Source: Bacteroidales bacterium UBA3764
Lineage (GTDB): Bacteria; Bacteroidota; Bacteroidia; Bacteroidales; UBA932
NCBI GenBank assembly: GCA_002371115.1
Contig: DFFY01000114.1
Span: forward strand, 23,287 to 35,501
DNA length: 12,215 nt
Reading direction: 5' to 3'
A program made the position numbers and the translations under genes. The stretch's first letter is position 1. The number at the start of each line of letters is the position of its first letter. Below the pieces are notes generated by a model that saw only the letters and a program-made list of their open reading frames with translations, was not told the origin of the DNA and did not search any database. Positions 1 to 8,148 of this stretch are shown here, piece after piece.

Positions 1-1185
1 GGTACCGCCGTAGCCGCCCAGGATACCGCAGCCCTTGGAGGTGGCAGTAATGGCGGCGTCCACAAACTTGACGTCGTGGCACTTGCCATAGAGCACACCG
101 AAGAAGCTGGGATAGCTGGAGGCGTTGCAGGAGAAGTTGGAGATGGTATGACCGTCGCCGTTAAAGTCTATCTGTTTGTCAAAAGGATCCACAGGGTTGA
201 GCGGGACCCAGGCATCCACCTCGGCCATGTCAATGTCGGCCCCCAGTTTGAAGTAACGGATTTCACCGGCCTTGAGGTCGTCGGCGATGAACGACATCTG
301 GCGGGCCTGCGTAATCAACCAGGGGGAAGCCGCCGTTCCGTCGCCGTCGGTGTACCGGGTGGTATATTCCCAGGCCGTTCCGTCCACAATGAAGTTGTTC
401 ACCATGCCGCTCATGAGCGTGGAGGCTTTTGCAAAGGTGACGGTTTTGGCCACCGGGGCGTCGGAATTGGCCACCTCAATGGAAATGCCGGCGTCTGCAG
501 GCACCTCGGCCTCGTTCCAGGACGTGGTCATCCAGGCCGTGATGCTGTGCTGCGCATCCGGCACGGCATCGTTCATGGCCAATTCCAGTTTGTCGGTCCT
601 ATCCTCGCCGTTCCCCTTGTAAAACAGGGGGCTGCTGGCCGTAAGGGTGATGCGGCTCACTTTTTCAATGTCCTCCGGAAGGGTGAGGACCAGTTTGAGC
701 ACGCCGGTCTGCCGGAAGGTGCCGTTATGCTCTTCGGCCCATTCGGGGCTGAAGTTGAAGCTGGTGTAGTCGTCCACATCCTTCAGGGCGGCGGCATATT
801 TGACATGGTCCAGGGAATTGTTTCCGTCCTGGCTCTGGGAACTCCATACGGCCGTATTGGCGTCTTCGCCGGGGTACAGGATGGTGAACTTGTCACCGGC
901 AACGGGCCGGCCTGTGAATTCCGCCATCTTGGAAGAAACGCCCGACTTGATGCTGAACACCTGAGTTTCCTCCTCTCCCACCACGGTAATCTTGTCGCCC
1001 TCCTGCCAGTACCAGGAGAAGCCCACGCTGGCTCCCGCCTTCGTAACGTCGTCGGGAAGATACGCCTTGATGGTTATGAGGTCTTCCGTTTCCTGGGGAG
1101 CCGGCAGGTCCTTGCCTGCTTCCTTCGCACAGGAAAAAGCAGCCGCGAGGGCAAGCATTGCTACAATATATCTGATTGTTTTCAT
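1..1185 (-). CDS. Surface lipoprotein with fimbrillin-like N-terminus and GLUG-type module (3' end outside window)
   Basis: This gene starts at 1185 and is still open at base 1, giving 395 visible residues. It begins with a lipoprotein signal peptide (MKTIRYIVAMLALAAAFSC, lipobox Cys19), so it is probably anchored in the outer membrane and may be exposed on the surface. Residues about 36-270 resemble Bacteroidales fimbrillin-like proteins: a strand-rich segment with 'ITIKAYLPDDVTKAG' and 'GDKITVVG', then a second beta domain ending near 'VDGTAW'. From about residue 280 there is a GLUG-type region: 'GDGTAASPWLIT', 'KLGADIDMAEVDAWVPLN', 'DGHTISNF' and 'GCGILGGYGGT'. This half closely parallels the next gene upstream. 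The gene starts 12 nt after that gene's stop codon, so the two are surely co-transcribed. The start is chosen because the signal peptide follows it directly. Substrate binding or adhesion is inferred from position and family; no catalytic motif is visible. The fimbrillin assignment is moderate, the GLUG assignment good. Confidence 0.85.
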   Translation of the reverse strand, partial: MKTIRYIVAMLALAAAFSCAKEAGKDLPAPQETEDLITIKAYLPDDVTKAGASVGFSWYWQEGDKITVVGEEETQVFSIKSGVSSKMAEFTGRPVAGDKFTILYPGEDANTAVWSSQSQDGNNSLDHVKYAAALKDVDDYTSFNFSPEWAEEHNGTFRQTGVLKLVLTLPEDIEKVSRITLTASSPLFYKGNGEDRTDKLELAMNDAVPDAQHSITAWMTTSWNEAEVPADAGISIEVANSDAPVAKTVTFAKASTLMSGMVNNFIVDGTAWEYTTRYTDGDGTAASPWLITQARQMSFIADDLKAGEIRYFKLGADIDMAEVDAWVPLNPVDPFDKQIDFNGDGHTISNFSCNASSYPSFFGVLYGKCHDVKFVDAAITATSKGCGILGGYGGT

Positions 1186-1197
1186 ACCTCGTCGTGT

Positions 1198-2913
1198 TTA
1201 ATTGTAGAAGTCGTTTTCTCCGAAGTCGGGGAGCTGGCCGCCGGTATCCACATCCTGGATAGGGGCCAGACCGCCCTTGAACAGGGGCATGGGTCCGGAC
1301 AGGTCCCAGATGCTCTCGTCCCAGCCCAGGTTTTTGGCAACCTGGGACGCAGTGGCTCCGGCAGCGGCGGATTTTCCGTGATACGGGAAGTTGTAGTTGG
1401 TGGAGCCCGGGCTCACGGCCTTTTCCACCAGCGGCGTATCAGGCGAGGAATTCTCGTGGTCCACCAGAGCGTTGGTATTGTTGCCGGGGCAGTCGGAGAA
1501 GTCCAGGTCGGCCCTGCGGAAGCAGTCCACATGGTAGTTTTTCAGGGAGGTGAAGCCCACGACGGCTCCGGAGCTATAGTGCACGCCATCGTCCTTCACG
1601 TCGGAAAAGACGGCATTGTTCCAGGCAATGCACTTCTCGATGTGGTTCTTGGCGGTCTTGGTGGCGTTGTCACCCTTGAGGCCCATAATGGCATCGCCCA
1701 CAATGCCGCCGTACTTGAACTGGGCATGTACGCGGGCCGTGGAGTAGCAGTTCCGGATAATGCATTCGCTCTCGTTCTGGGACATCATGCCGGCAATGCC
1801 GCCTACCATGCGGTTACCGGTAATGTCTCCGGAAGTCCAGCAGTCGGAGACCACGCTCCTTTTGCCCACGGCCGAATTGTCATAACCGTAGATGCCGCCG
1901 GAGTCGTACTTGTCGGAGTCAATTTCCACGTCGGCCGAACAGGCGTTGATGGTAGCCTCGGCAATGCAGCCGAACAGGCCGCCGGTGCCATGGGCAACCT
2001 TGTTGGTAATCTTGCCCTGCACATAGACATGCTCAACCGTAACCGGATTGTCCGTTTCTCCGCCATAGGAGCCCAGGATGCCCACCGGGCCGGCTGCATT
2101 CTCAATATTGGCTCCTGTAATGATGAGGTTGGAAATGCTTCCGGCCACGCCGCCGAAGAGGCTGGTCTTGCCCGAGAAGTTGGAGATGGTATGCATGTCA
2201 CCGTCAAGGTAGATGGGCTTGAACGGAGAACCCGTGTTGATGGGCTCCCAGTCCATGACGCCCGCCATGTCCAGGTCGGCATCCAGGCGGAAGTAGGTTT
2301 TCATGCCTTCCTCCAGGAGGTCTCCCATGTTCCTGAGTTCCTCTACGGTGGTAATGGGATAAGGGTTGTTCTCCGTGCCGGGACCGTTGGGATCGAAGTC
2401 GCTCAGCGTCAGCAGTACATAGGCCGCCAGGGTGTCGGCCAAAGACCAGCTCTCGGTCTGGCGGGCCTTGTCCAGCGTAACGGGGAGCATATAGGTGACA
2501 TCCTTCTCAAGTCCGGAGGCCGTCACTTTCAGCCGCGCCGTGGTAGAAGCCTTGCCATAGCGCGGAAGCATCACTTCATTGGTCAGGAACTCAAAGGCCG
2601 ATCCCGGGCACATCACATAGGAGGTTCCGTTGGCCTCATTGTAGGCGGACACCGCCTCCTCGTTCACCTTGAAACTGAAGTTCATGACAATGTCGGTCAC
2701 GTTGCTCCGGAAAGCACAGGCTTTCAGGGAATAGGTCTTGCTGGCACCGGGAGCAATCTCCACCGGTGTTTTCTCGCCAGGGATATCGGCGTAGAATACG
2801 CCTTTCATGGTGGGCTCGGCCTTCCCTGTCCCGGGCTCCTTTTTCAAGTCCTGACAGGCGAGCGCCGCCACGGCCAGGCTTGCAATCAGCAAATAGTTGA
2901 TTATCTTTTTCAT
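1198..2913 (-). CDS. DUF1735 / GLUG-motif surface lipoprotein (SusE-position)
   Basis: This 571-residue lipoprotein is the first gene after susD, the place usually held by SusE-like surface glycan-binding proteins. The signal peptide runs from MKKIINYLL to Cys20 (lipobox ALAC). Residues about 50-150 form a DUF1735 (BT_3987-like N-terminal) domain, recognised by 'MNFSFKVNEEAVSAYNEANG', 'YVMCPGSAFEF' and 'TYMLPVTLDKA'. Residues about 177-460 are a repeated GLUG-type, probably beta-solenoid, region with units such as 'GPVGILGSYGG', 'GTGGLFGCIAEATINACSA', 'NRMVGGIAGM' and 'KYGGIVGDAIMG', closed by 'LGWDESIWDLSGPMPLFKGG', an ending typical of such proteins. An in-frame ATG lies 12 nt upstream at 2925, one base after the susD stop. 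I prefer 2913 because the KK-rich signal peptide starts there. It is co-transcribed with susC and susD. Carbohydrate or surface ligand binding is inferred from family and position; there are no enzyme motifs. Confidence 0.9.
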   Translation of the reverse strand: MKKIINYLLIASLAVAALACQDLKKEPGTGKAEPTMKGVFYADIPGEKTPVEIAPGASKTYSLKACAFRSNVTDIVMNFSFKVNEEAVSAYNEANGTSYVMCPGSAFEFLTNEVMLPRYGKASTTARLKVTASGLEKDVTYMLPVTLDKARQTESWSLADTLAAYVLLTLSDFDPNGPGTENNPYPITTVEELRNMGDLLEEGMKTYFRLDADLDMAGVMDWEPINTGSPFKPIYLDGDMHTISNFSGKTSLFGGVAGSISNLIITGANIENAAGPVGILGSYGGETDNPVTVEHVYVQGKITNKVAHGTGGLFGCIAEATINACSADVEIDSDKYDSGGIYGYDNSAVGKRSVVSDCWTSGDITGNRMVGGIAGMMSQNESECIIRNCYSTARVHAQFKYGGIVGDAIMGLKGDNATKTAKNHIEKCIAWNNAVFSDVKDDGVHYSSGAVVGFTSLKNYHVDCFRRADLDFSDCPGNNTNALVDHENSSPDTPLVEKAVSPGSTNYNFPYHGKSAAAGATASQVAKNLGWDESIWDLSGPMPLFKGGLAPIQDVDTGGQLPDFGENDFYN

Positions 2914-2926
2914 AGGTCGATGCATC

Positions 2927-4720
2927 TTAGAAGGTTAAACCATCGTCCCAACCGGGATTCTGCACAAGCGTTCCGCCGGTCAGGCGGCGCTCGTCAAGGG
3001 GAATGGGGTACAGATAGTCGCGGGACTCGTTCCAACGGCACTGCAACTCCTTGTACAGGTTCACGTGGCCCGAAGCGCCGTCGCTCAGGATGAAGTCCGT
3101 ACTGCCCACCTTGTACTGGGCGGGGGCGGTGCTCGCCGGCTTGGTGTCACCGTAAAGCAGCAGGTCGGGAATGCCGTCGGCATTGAGGTCGTATTCACCC
3201 TCGCCGGGGAAGTACATGCCATAATACTGCTTCTCAAAGATTTTGCCCTCCTTCCAGCGGATGATATCGTAATAGCGGAATCCTTCCTGGGCCAGTTCGA
3301 TGGCGCGCTCGCGGCGGATTTCCAGGATGACGCCCTTGTTGGCCCCGCTTACGTTCTGGTAACCACCCCAGGCCTCGTTGGTGAGGAACGGGTCCGGATT
3401 GGCATTGGCGGCCGCCATGCCCAGCGCCGGCATGCCGGCCCGGCTGCGGATACGGTTGACGGTTTTGTCCAAGTCCTCCTGGGTGAGTGTACCGGCTTCG
3501 GCCTTGGCCTCCGCGAGGTTCAGCATCACCTCGGCGGCACGGAAAATAATCAAGTCCGTGTCGGAACTGTTATAAGCGTCTTTTTCCATCTCCACCACAT
3601 ACTTCACGGGATGGTATCCGGTGAGGCAGTACTGGAATTCGGGAGGGCACGGGGCCGTGTCGCCCAAACGCGTATAACCCGGGGTGCGGATGGTCTGGGC
3701 CAGACGGGGATCACGGTCTGCGCATTCCTCCACAAAGCCCATGGTTTCCCAACCGGGCTTGTCGGTGAAGCGGGAGCCGTCGGCCATCAGGTAACTGGCC
3801 ACCAGCTTGCGGGTCATGCCGTAACGGCCGCGGGTAGAGGCGTGCATGAGGCCGGTGGCATCATGCACCACATTGTAGGCGGTGTTGTAATTGCGGGCCA
3901 GGATGACCTCGTCCGTGTTTTCAATCGCATCGGACGTGGTGAACAGACTGTAATAGGCCTTCTTCGCACCGCCTGCCGTATGCAGGGTGTAACCGCTGGT
4001 GGAGAGGAACGCTTCCGACACCCTGGCGCATTCGTCCAGGTACCACTGCCAGTCATGGGCGCCGGCACCGTACTCAAACTCGGTATGATACTTGCGGAAG
4101 GTTCCCTCGAACAGCAGGACACGGGATTTCAGGGCCATGGCGGTCCATTTGGTAATCTCGTAGGCGCTCTTGGTGGAAGGCAGGTTTTCGATGGCGCAGT
4201 CCAGGTCCTCCAGCATTTTTCCCAGGATGAATTCACGGGAATCGCGCGGACGGTTCAGGGCCTCGGTGTCGGCCGAGCCCACCGGCTGGTCATACCACGG
4301 AACGTCGCCGAAGCGCTTGAGCATGCCAAAGTAATACCAGGCACGGAAGAAGCGGGCAAAGCCCTCGTATCTGGCCCGGACAGCGGCATCGGAGCAGTTG
4401 CCCAGGTAGGAGAGCATGGTGTTGACGTTGCGCAGGGCGCCCCAGCTCCATCCGCCGCCGGAATTGGGGATGGTCCGGGTACCTTTCTGCTCGTCCACAA
4501 GGCCCATCTGGATATAGGTGTCGGCATCCTCGATGTAGAGGGAGGCCCCACCGGGCAGCATTTCGTAGAAATTCATGCCGAAGGCCTGGAGCTCCTTCTC
4601 GGATTTGAAGAAGGTTTCCGGAGACATGCGGTCCTTGGGATATACGTCCAGCATTTTGTCGCATCCGGAAAGGATGAAACCGGCCAGGACGGAAAGCAGG
4701 ATATATACTGTCTTTTTCAT
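2927..4720 (-). CDS. RagB/SusD family nutrient-uptake outer-membrane lipoprotein
   Basis: SusD-family proteins are surface lipoproteins that cap the partner SusC barrel and help capture the incoming oligosaccharide or peptide. This one has 597 residues, a usual length. The signal peptide ends in the lipobox LSGC (Cys20) and is followed by 'DKMLDVYPKD', a common mature N-terminus for the family. The helical TPR-like part includes 'FFRAWYYFGMLKRFGDVPWYD' (about residues 124-144). The C-terminal half contains 'EIRRERAIELAQEGFRYYDI' (about 465-490) and the hallmark ending 'YPIPLDERR...LVQNPGWDDG' (571 to the end). An alternative in-frame ATG lies at 4732, one base after the susC stop; 4720 is preferred because MKKTVYILL is a good signal-peptide start. 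The gene sits 13 nt downstream of susC and 13 nt upstream of the DUF1735 gene. The ligand cannot be read from the sequence. Confidence 0.96.
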   Translation of the reverse strand: MKKTVYILLSVLAGFILSGCDKMLDVYPKDRMSPETFFKSEKELQAFGMNFYEMLPGGASLYIEDADTYIQMGLVDEQKGTRTIPNSGGGWSWGALRNVNTMLSYLGNCSDAAVRARYEGFARFFRAWYYFGMLKRFGDVPWYDQPVGSADTEALNRPRDSREFILGKMLEDLDCAIENLPSTKSAYEITKWTAMALKSRVLLFEGTFRKYHTEFEYGAGAHDWQWYLDECARVSEAFLSTSGYTLHTAGGAKKAYYSLFTTSDAIENTDEVILARNYNTAYNVVHDATGLMHASTRGRYGMTRKLVASYLMADGSRFTDKPGWETMGFVEECADRDPRLAQTIRTPGYTRLGDTAPCPPEFQYCLTGYHPVKYVVEMEKDAYNSSDTDLIIFRAAEVMLNLAEAKAEAGTLTQEDLDKTVNRIRSRAGMPALGMAAANANPDPFLTNEAWGGYQNVSGANKGVILEIRRERAIELAQEGFRYYDIIRWKEGKIFEKQYYGMYFPGEGEYDLNADGIPDLLLYGDTKPASTAPAQYKVGSTDFILSDGASGHVNLYKELQCRWNESRDYLYPIPLDERRLTGGTLVQNPGWDDGLTF

Positions 4721-4733
4721 AAGGCACATCATT

Positions 4734-7700
4734 TTAAAGGGTCACATCGATACCGAACATAATGGTCTTCTGCCAGGGATAGATGCGCAGGTTGCCATTG
4801 GTCTGGGCCATTTCAGGGTCGATGTACTTGGTTTTCAAGCCCGGAGCCCAGTAGAAGAGGTTCTCACCGGTGAAGTAGAAGCGCACGCGCTCGATGTGCG
4901 CCTTGCGGGTGATCCGCTGGGGAATGGTGTAGCCGAACGTAAGGTTCTTCAGACGCAGGAACCCGATGTTCTGCAGGTACCGGTCGTTGACGGCGGACAG
5001 CTCACGGTTGGCGTTGACGCCGGCCACATAGCCGCGGGGACGCGGGAAGTAGGCGTTGGGGTTTTCCTCGGTCCAGTACATGTTCTGGAAGTCGCGGGGA
5101 ATGAAGGTGGCGAACGGACGGGCGTACAGGCTCCAGAACTGACGGACCTCGTACTGGGGATACCAGTTCATCTTGCCGATTCCCTGGAAGAACAGGGCCA
5201 GGTCGAAGCCGGCATAGGAGGCTCCCAGGTTGATACCGAAGTTGAAGCGGGGCTGGCTGTTGCCGATAACCCGCAGGTCACCGCTGTCCCCTGCCTTTCC
5301 GTTGCCCTGGTCAATCTTTCCGTTGCCATCCAGATCGGCGAACTTGAGGTCGCCGGCGCGGAGTCCCGCCGTTCCGGTGATCGGATTGATGTCGCCGGTG
5401 CTGGCGTTGATGATGCTGTTCACCAGGGACTGGTCCACATTCCAGGCGGCGGCCTCTTCGTCGGAAGCGAACAGGCCGTCAATGTGATAGCCCCAGATAT
5501 CGCCGTACTTCATGCCCACCCAATAGTTCTTGGCAAGCAGCTTTTCGGGGTTGTTGAAGCGGGTAATGTGCGAGACATAGTCGCTGAACAGGAAGCTGGC
5601 ATTGTAATGGAACAGTTGGCTGCCCAGCCTGAAGCTGTCTTTCCAGCCGATATTCAGTTCATAACCTACAGTCCGGAGGTCGGCCACGTTTTCCTTGGGG
5701 GCGCTGCTGTAGCCATAGGTAGCAGGCAGGACGTCGCCGGCGGTAAGCATGTCTTTGGTGTCACGTATGTAGCCCTCGGCCGAGAAATCCAGCCGTCCGT
5801 TCAGGAAAGTCATGTCCAGACCCAGGTTGCCCTGGATGGAACGCTCCCAGGTAAGGCCGGACGACACCGGGGCGGAAATGGTGGCGACGGCGGGCTTGGG
5901 GCCGCCCAGCAGGTAAGAAGACTGTCCGCCGGTGGTGACGGTGCGGATGGCGGGATAGTACTCGCTCAGCTGCTGGTTGCCCAGCTGGCCGTATGACGCA
6001 CGGATTTTCAGGTTGTCCCACCAGTCCCTGACGGGCTTGAAGAAGGGCTCTTCACTGATTCGCCAACCCAGGGAAACGGACGGCGAGAACACCCAGCGGC
6101 TTCCCCTCAGGAAGCGGGACGACCCGTCGTAACGGCCGTTCAGTTCCAGCAGGTAACGCCCTTTATAATCATAGTTGATACGGGCGAAGTAGCCGGCCGT
6201 CCGGTACTCGTTCTGACCGCCCGACACCTCCATGCGCTTGTTGCCGTCGGCATCGGCGCCGGTAAGGTTCAGGTCGTTCAGGTCATAGGAATACAGGTCG
6301 TAACCTATCGCCTCCAGATCCTTGATGTGCTTGGTCTCGTAGTTCACGCCGGCCACCACTTTGATATTGTGGGCATCCGCCCACGTATGCTCGTAGGTGG
6401 CATAGACGTTGGCCGCCTGGTACGTTTGCACGTTGGCCTGCTCGCTGAGCTTGTTCTCAAAGGCGGTGCCTGTGGAATGGGTGACAATGACGCCGGGATC
6501 CTTGGAATAGGTGCCCGGCATGGTGCGGTTGGTGTAACGCACCAGCTTGAGACTGTAGGTGTAGTCGGCCTTGATGGTGAATCCCTTGAAGGGAGTGATG
6601 GTCAGATCCACGGTATTGCTCAGGTTGTCGATGCGGTCCGTATTGGAGTCGCCGTTGGTGAGTGCCATCATCAGGCCATCCATGAGCGTATTGCCGTTGT
6701 ACTTGGTCATGTACAGGTTGCTGCCGTCCGGATTGAAGGCGGGGTAGCTGGCCGAGGCGTGGGCCGATGCGCCATACAGGGAGCTGTTGATGCCGCCCTG
6801 GCCCGGATAGGTGTACACGCTGCTGAAGAAGCTGAAGTTGTTGCCGATCTTGAGCCATTTGGTAACATCGAAGCCCAACTTTGCGCGGATATTATACCGG
6901 TTGTAGGTGTCCGGGTTGATGTTGAACATGCCCCGCTCATAGGTGTAGCCGCCCGACACCAGGTAATTCACATGGTCGGTGGCGCCGCTGGCGGTGATGG
7001 AATGGCTGGTGGTGGGTTTGTTGTCCCTGTAGAGGGTATGCCACCAGTCGGTGTTCGCATAATAGTTGTACACGTCCTTCCCGGACTGATCCTGGGAAAT
7101 GACCACCCAGGGGCGGTCGGGGTGCTCCACCACGTCGTTGCGGCGGGCCCAGAGTTCCTGCATGTCGGCGTCGGAATAGTCGTAGTTGGAAGTTCCGTTA
7201 TAGGCCTTCATGAACAGGTTGGAAAGGTACACGGTGTAGTAGCCGCGGGTTTCCCAATCGGTGGAAGCGGTGGGAGCGGTAAAGCCCACACGGCCGCTGT
7301 AGGTGACCTTAGCCAGCCCGTCCTTCTCCTTGGAACCGCTCTTGGTGGTTACCAGGATAACGCCGGCCGAGCCTTTAGCCCCGTAGATGGCCGCCGCTGC
7401 GGCATCCTTGATGACAGAGATGTTGTCCACATCCACGGGATTCAGATACTGGAGGTCTCCCTCCACGCCGTCGATGAGCACCAGCGGGGAGCCTCCATTG
7501 ATGGAGTTCCAACCACGGATGTTCAGGCTGGCGGCCTGGCCGGGACGGCCCGATGAGGAAGTCACGTTAAGACCGGGAACCGTACCCTGGAGCATGTGAC
7601 CAACATCCAGGGCGGAACGGTCCTGAAGGGATTCGGCCTTGATAACCGAAACCGCGCCGGTAAGATTGGTTTTCTTGATGGTGCCATATCCCACGGCAAC

Positions 7701-8012
7701 GGCATCTTCCAGTAGGAAGCTGTCCTCTTCGAGGGCAATGTCTATGCGGGCACGCCCCTGCACGGCAACAGTCTGGGTCACATAGCCCAGGCAGGACACC
7801 GTGAGGACATCGTCAGAAGAAACGGTAATGGAATAGTTACCGTCAAGGTCTGTGACAGCCGATGCATTCTTTGCCTGCAGCACAGCGCCCACTACGGGAC
7901 CGGCGACATCGAGCACCGTGCCTGTCACAACCTGCTTTTGCGCAAAAGCGTCAAAAGAAACTGTCATACCCAACAGTATGGACAGCACTAAGAACAAGTT
8001 TTTGTGCGACAT
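4734..8012 (-). CDS. SusC/RagA family TonB-linked outer-membrane transporter
   Basis: This is a TonB-dependent outer-membrane importer that works as a complex with the SusD-like protein encoded next. It has 1092 residues, normal for SusC. In order: a signal peptide (residues 1-25, ending FDAFAQ), a carboxypeptidase-regulatory-like domain (about 28-110: 'TGTVLDVAGPVVGAVLQ', 'TDLDGNYSI', 'CLGYVTQTV'), the SusC signature 'AVAVGYGTIKKTNLTGAVS' (about 104-122), a plug domain (to about 226, with 'SLNIRGWNSINGGSPLVLID' and 'AAAIYGAKGSAGVILVTTKS'), then a long beta barrel. Late motifs include 'GDLKFADLDGNGKIDQG' and 'PRFNFGINLGASYAGFDLA'. No N-terminal STN domain is present, so anti-sigma-factor signalling through this protein is unlikely. 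The frame runs on to an ATG at 8048, but 8012 is chosen because the signal peptide begins there and 8048 lies at about the predicted transcription start. It heads the operon and is divergent from the regulator. Confidence 0.97.
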   Translation of the reverse strand: MSHKNLFLVLSILLGMTVSFDAFAQKQVVTGTVLDVAGPVVGAVLQAKNASAVTDLDGNYSITVSSDDVLTVSCLGYVTQTVAVQGRARIDIALEEDSFLLEDAVAVGYGTIKKTNLTGAVSVIKAESLQDRSALDVGHMLQGTVPGLNVTSSSGRPGQAASLNIRGWNSINGGSPLVLIDGVEGDLQYLNPVDVDNISVIKDAAAAAIYGAKGSAGVILVTTKSGSKEKDGLAKVTYSGRVGFTAPTASTDWETRGYYTVYLSNLFMKAYNGTSNYDYSDADMQELWARRNDVVEHPDRPWVVISQDQSGKDVYNYYANTDWWHTLYRDNKPTTSHSITASGATDHVNYLVSGGYTYERGMFNINPDTYNRYNIRAKLGFDVTKWLKIGNNFSFFSSVYTYPGQGGINSSLYGASAHASASYPAFNPDGSNLYMTKYNGNTLMDGLMMALTNGDSNTDRIDNLSNTVDLTITPFKGFTIKADYTYSLKLVRYTNRTMPGTYSKDPGVIVTHSTGTAFENKLSEQANVQTYQAANVYATYEHTWADAHNIKVVAGVNYETKHIKDLEAIGYDLYSYDLNDLNLTGADADGNKRMEVSGGQNEYRTAGYFARINYDYKGRYLLELNGRYDGSSRFLRGSRWVFSPSVSLGWRISEEPFFKPVRDWWDNLKIRASYGQLGNQQLSEYYPAIRTVTTGGQSSYLLGGPKPAVATISAPVSSGLTWERSIQGNLGLDMTFLNGRLDFSAEGYIRDTKDMLTAGDVLPATYGYSSAPKENVADLRTVGYELNIGWKDSFRLGSQLFHYNASFLFSDYVSHITRFNNPEKLLAKNYWVGMKYGDIWGYHIDGLFASDEEAAAWNVDQSLVNSIINASTGDINPITGTAGLRAGDLKFADLDGNGKIDQGNGKAGDSGDLRVIGNSQPRFNFGINLGASYAGFDLALFFQGIGKMNWYPQYEVRQFWSLYARPFATFIPRDFQNMYWTEENPNAYFPRPRGYVAGVNANRELSAVNDRYLQNIGFLRLKNLTFGYTIPQRITRKAHIERVRFYFTGENLFYWAPGLKTKYIDPEMAQTNGNLRIYPWQKTIMFGIDVTL

Positions 8013-8036
8013 ATTGGTTTGTTTTTGGGTTATTAA

Positions 8037-8050
8037 ACTTGTGGTCAAGT
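8037..8050 (-). promoter_or_regulatory. Small inverted repeat at the predicted 5' end of the susC transcript
   Basis: ACTTG and CAAGT are separated by four bases and form a perfect 5-bp stem. With the predicted start near 8049 the hairpin would sit at the very 5' end of the mRNA, where it could protect the transcript, or the DNA could act as an operator over the start site. The stem is short, so confidence is low. Confidence 0.3.
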
Positions 8051-8055
8051 CTGGA

Positions 8056-8084
8056 CAAAATTACATGAATACGCGCGTACCAAA
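8056..8084 (-). promoter_or_regulatory. Candidate Bacteroides-type promoter of the susC operon
   Basis: Read on the minus strand, TTTG at 8084-8081 (-33 element) is followed after 17 bases by TAATTTTG at 8063-8056, which fits the -7 consensus TAnnTTTG. Transcription would begin near 8049 and leave a leader of about 37 nt before the susC ATG at 8012. The leader is A-rich just before the start codon and has no Shine-Dalgarno sequence, as is common in this phylum. The assignment rests on consensus match and position only. Confidence 0.6.
8070..8079. promoter_or_regulatory. Perfect 10-bp palindrome in the susC promoter spacer, possible operator
   Basis: TACGCGCGTA reads the same on both strands. 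It lies wholly inside the 17-base spacer between the -33 and -7 elements of the candidate susC promoter, and it is a GC-rich island in an otherwise AT-rich region. A dimeric regulator bound here would touch RNA polymerase directly. That it is an operator is inference; one such palindrome in 231 bp is not rare enough by itself to prove function. Confidence 0.35.
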
Positions 8085-8148
8085 AATACTGTCGCCCGCA
8101 ATAGTAGATTCCACAGGTCGCAGAATATCTCCGACCACACTGACAATC

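Noticed and set aside
1..6. GGTACC, a KpnI site, exactly at the left edge of the window.
   Set aside because: It lies in frame in the coding sequence of the lipoprotein (part of a Gly-Gly-Thr stretch), and there is no vector sequence, so the position is most likely coincidence.
76..7556. Almost continuous long open frames on the plus strand (76-3093, 3065-4762, 4575-5996, 6327-7556) opposite the susC operon.
   Set aside because: Their translations are biased mixtures rich in G, V, H and A, with no recognisable domain, signal peptide or promoter, while the minus strand encodes clear protein families throughout. GC-rich codon use on the coding strand leaves the antisense frame poor in stops.
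8081..8088. TATTTTTG on the minus strand as an alternative -7 element for susC.
   Set aside because: It fits TAnnTTTG, but no TTTG/TTG lies at a proper distance upstream, and it overlaps the -33 element of the better-supported promoter. It remains a minor possibility.
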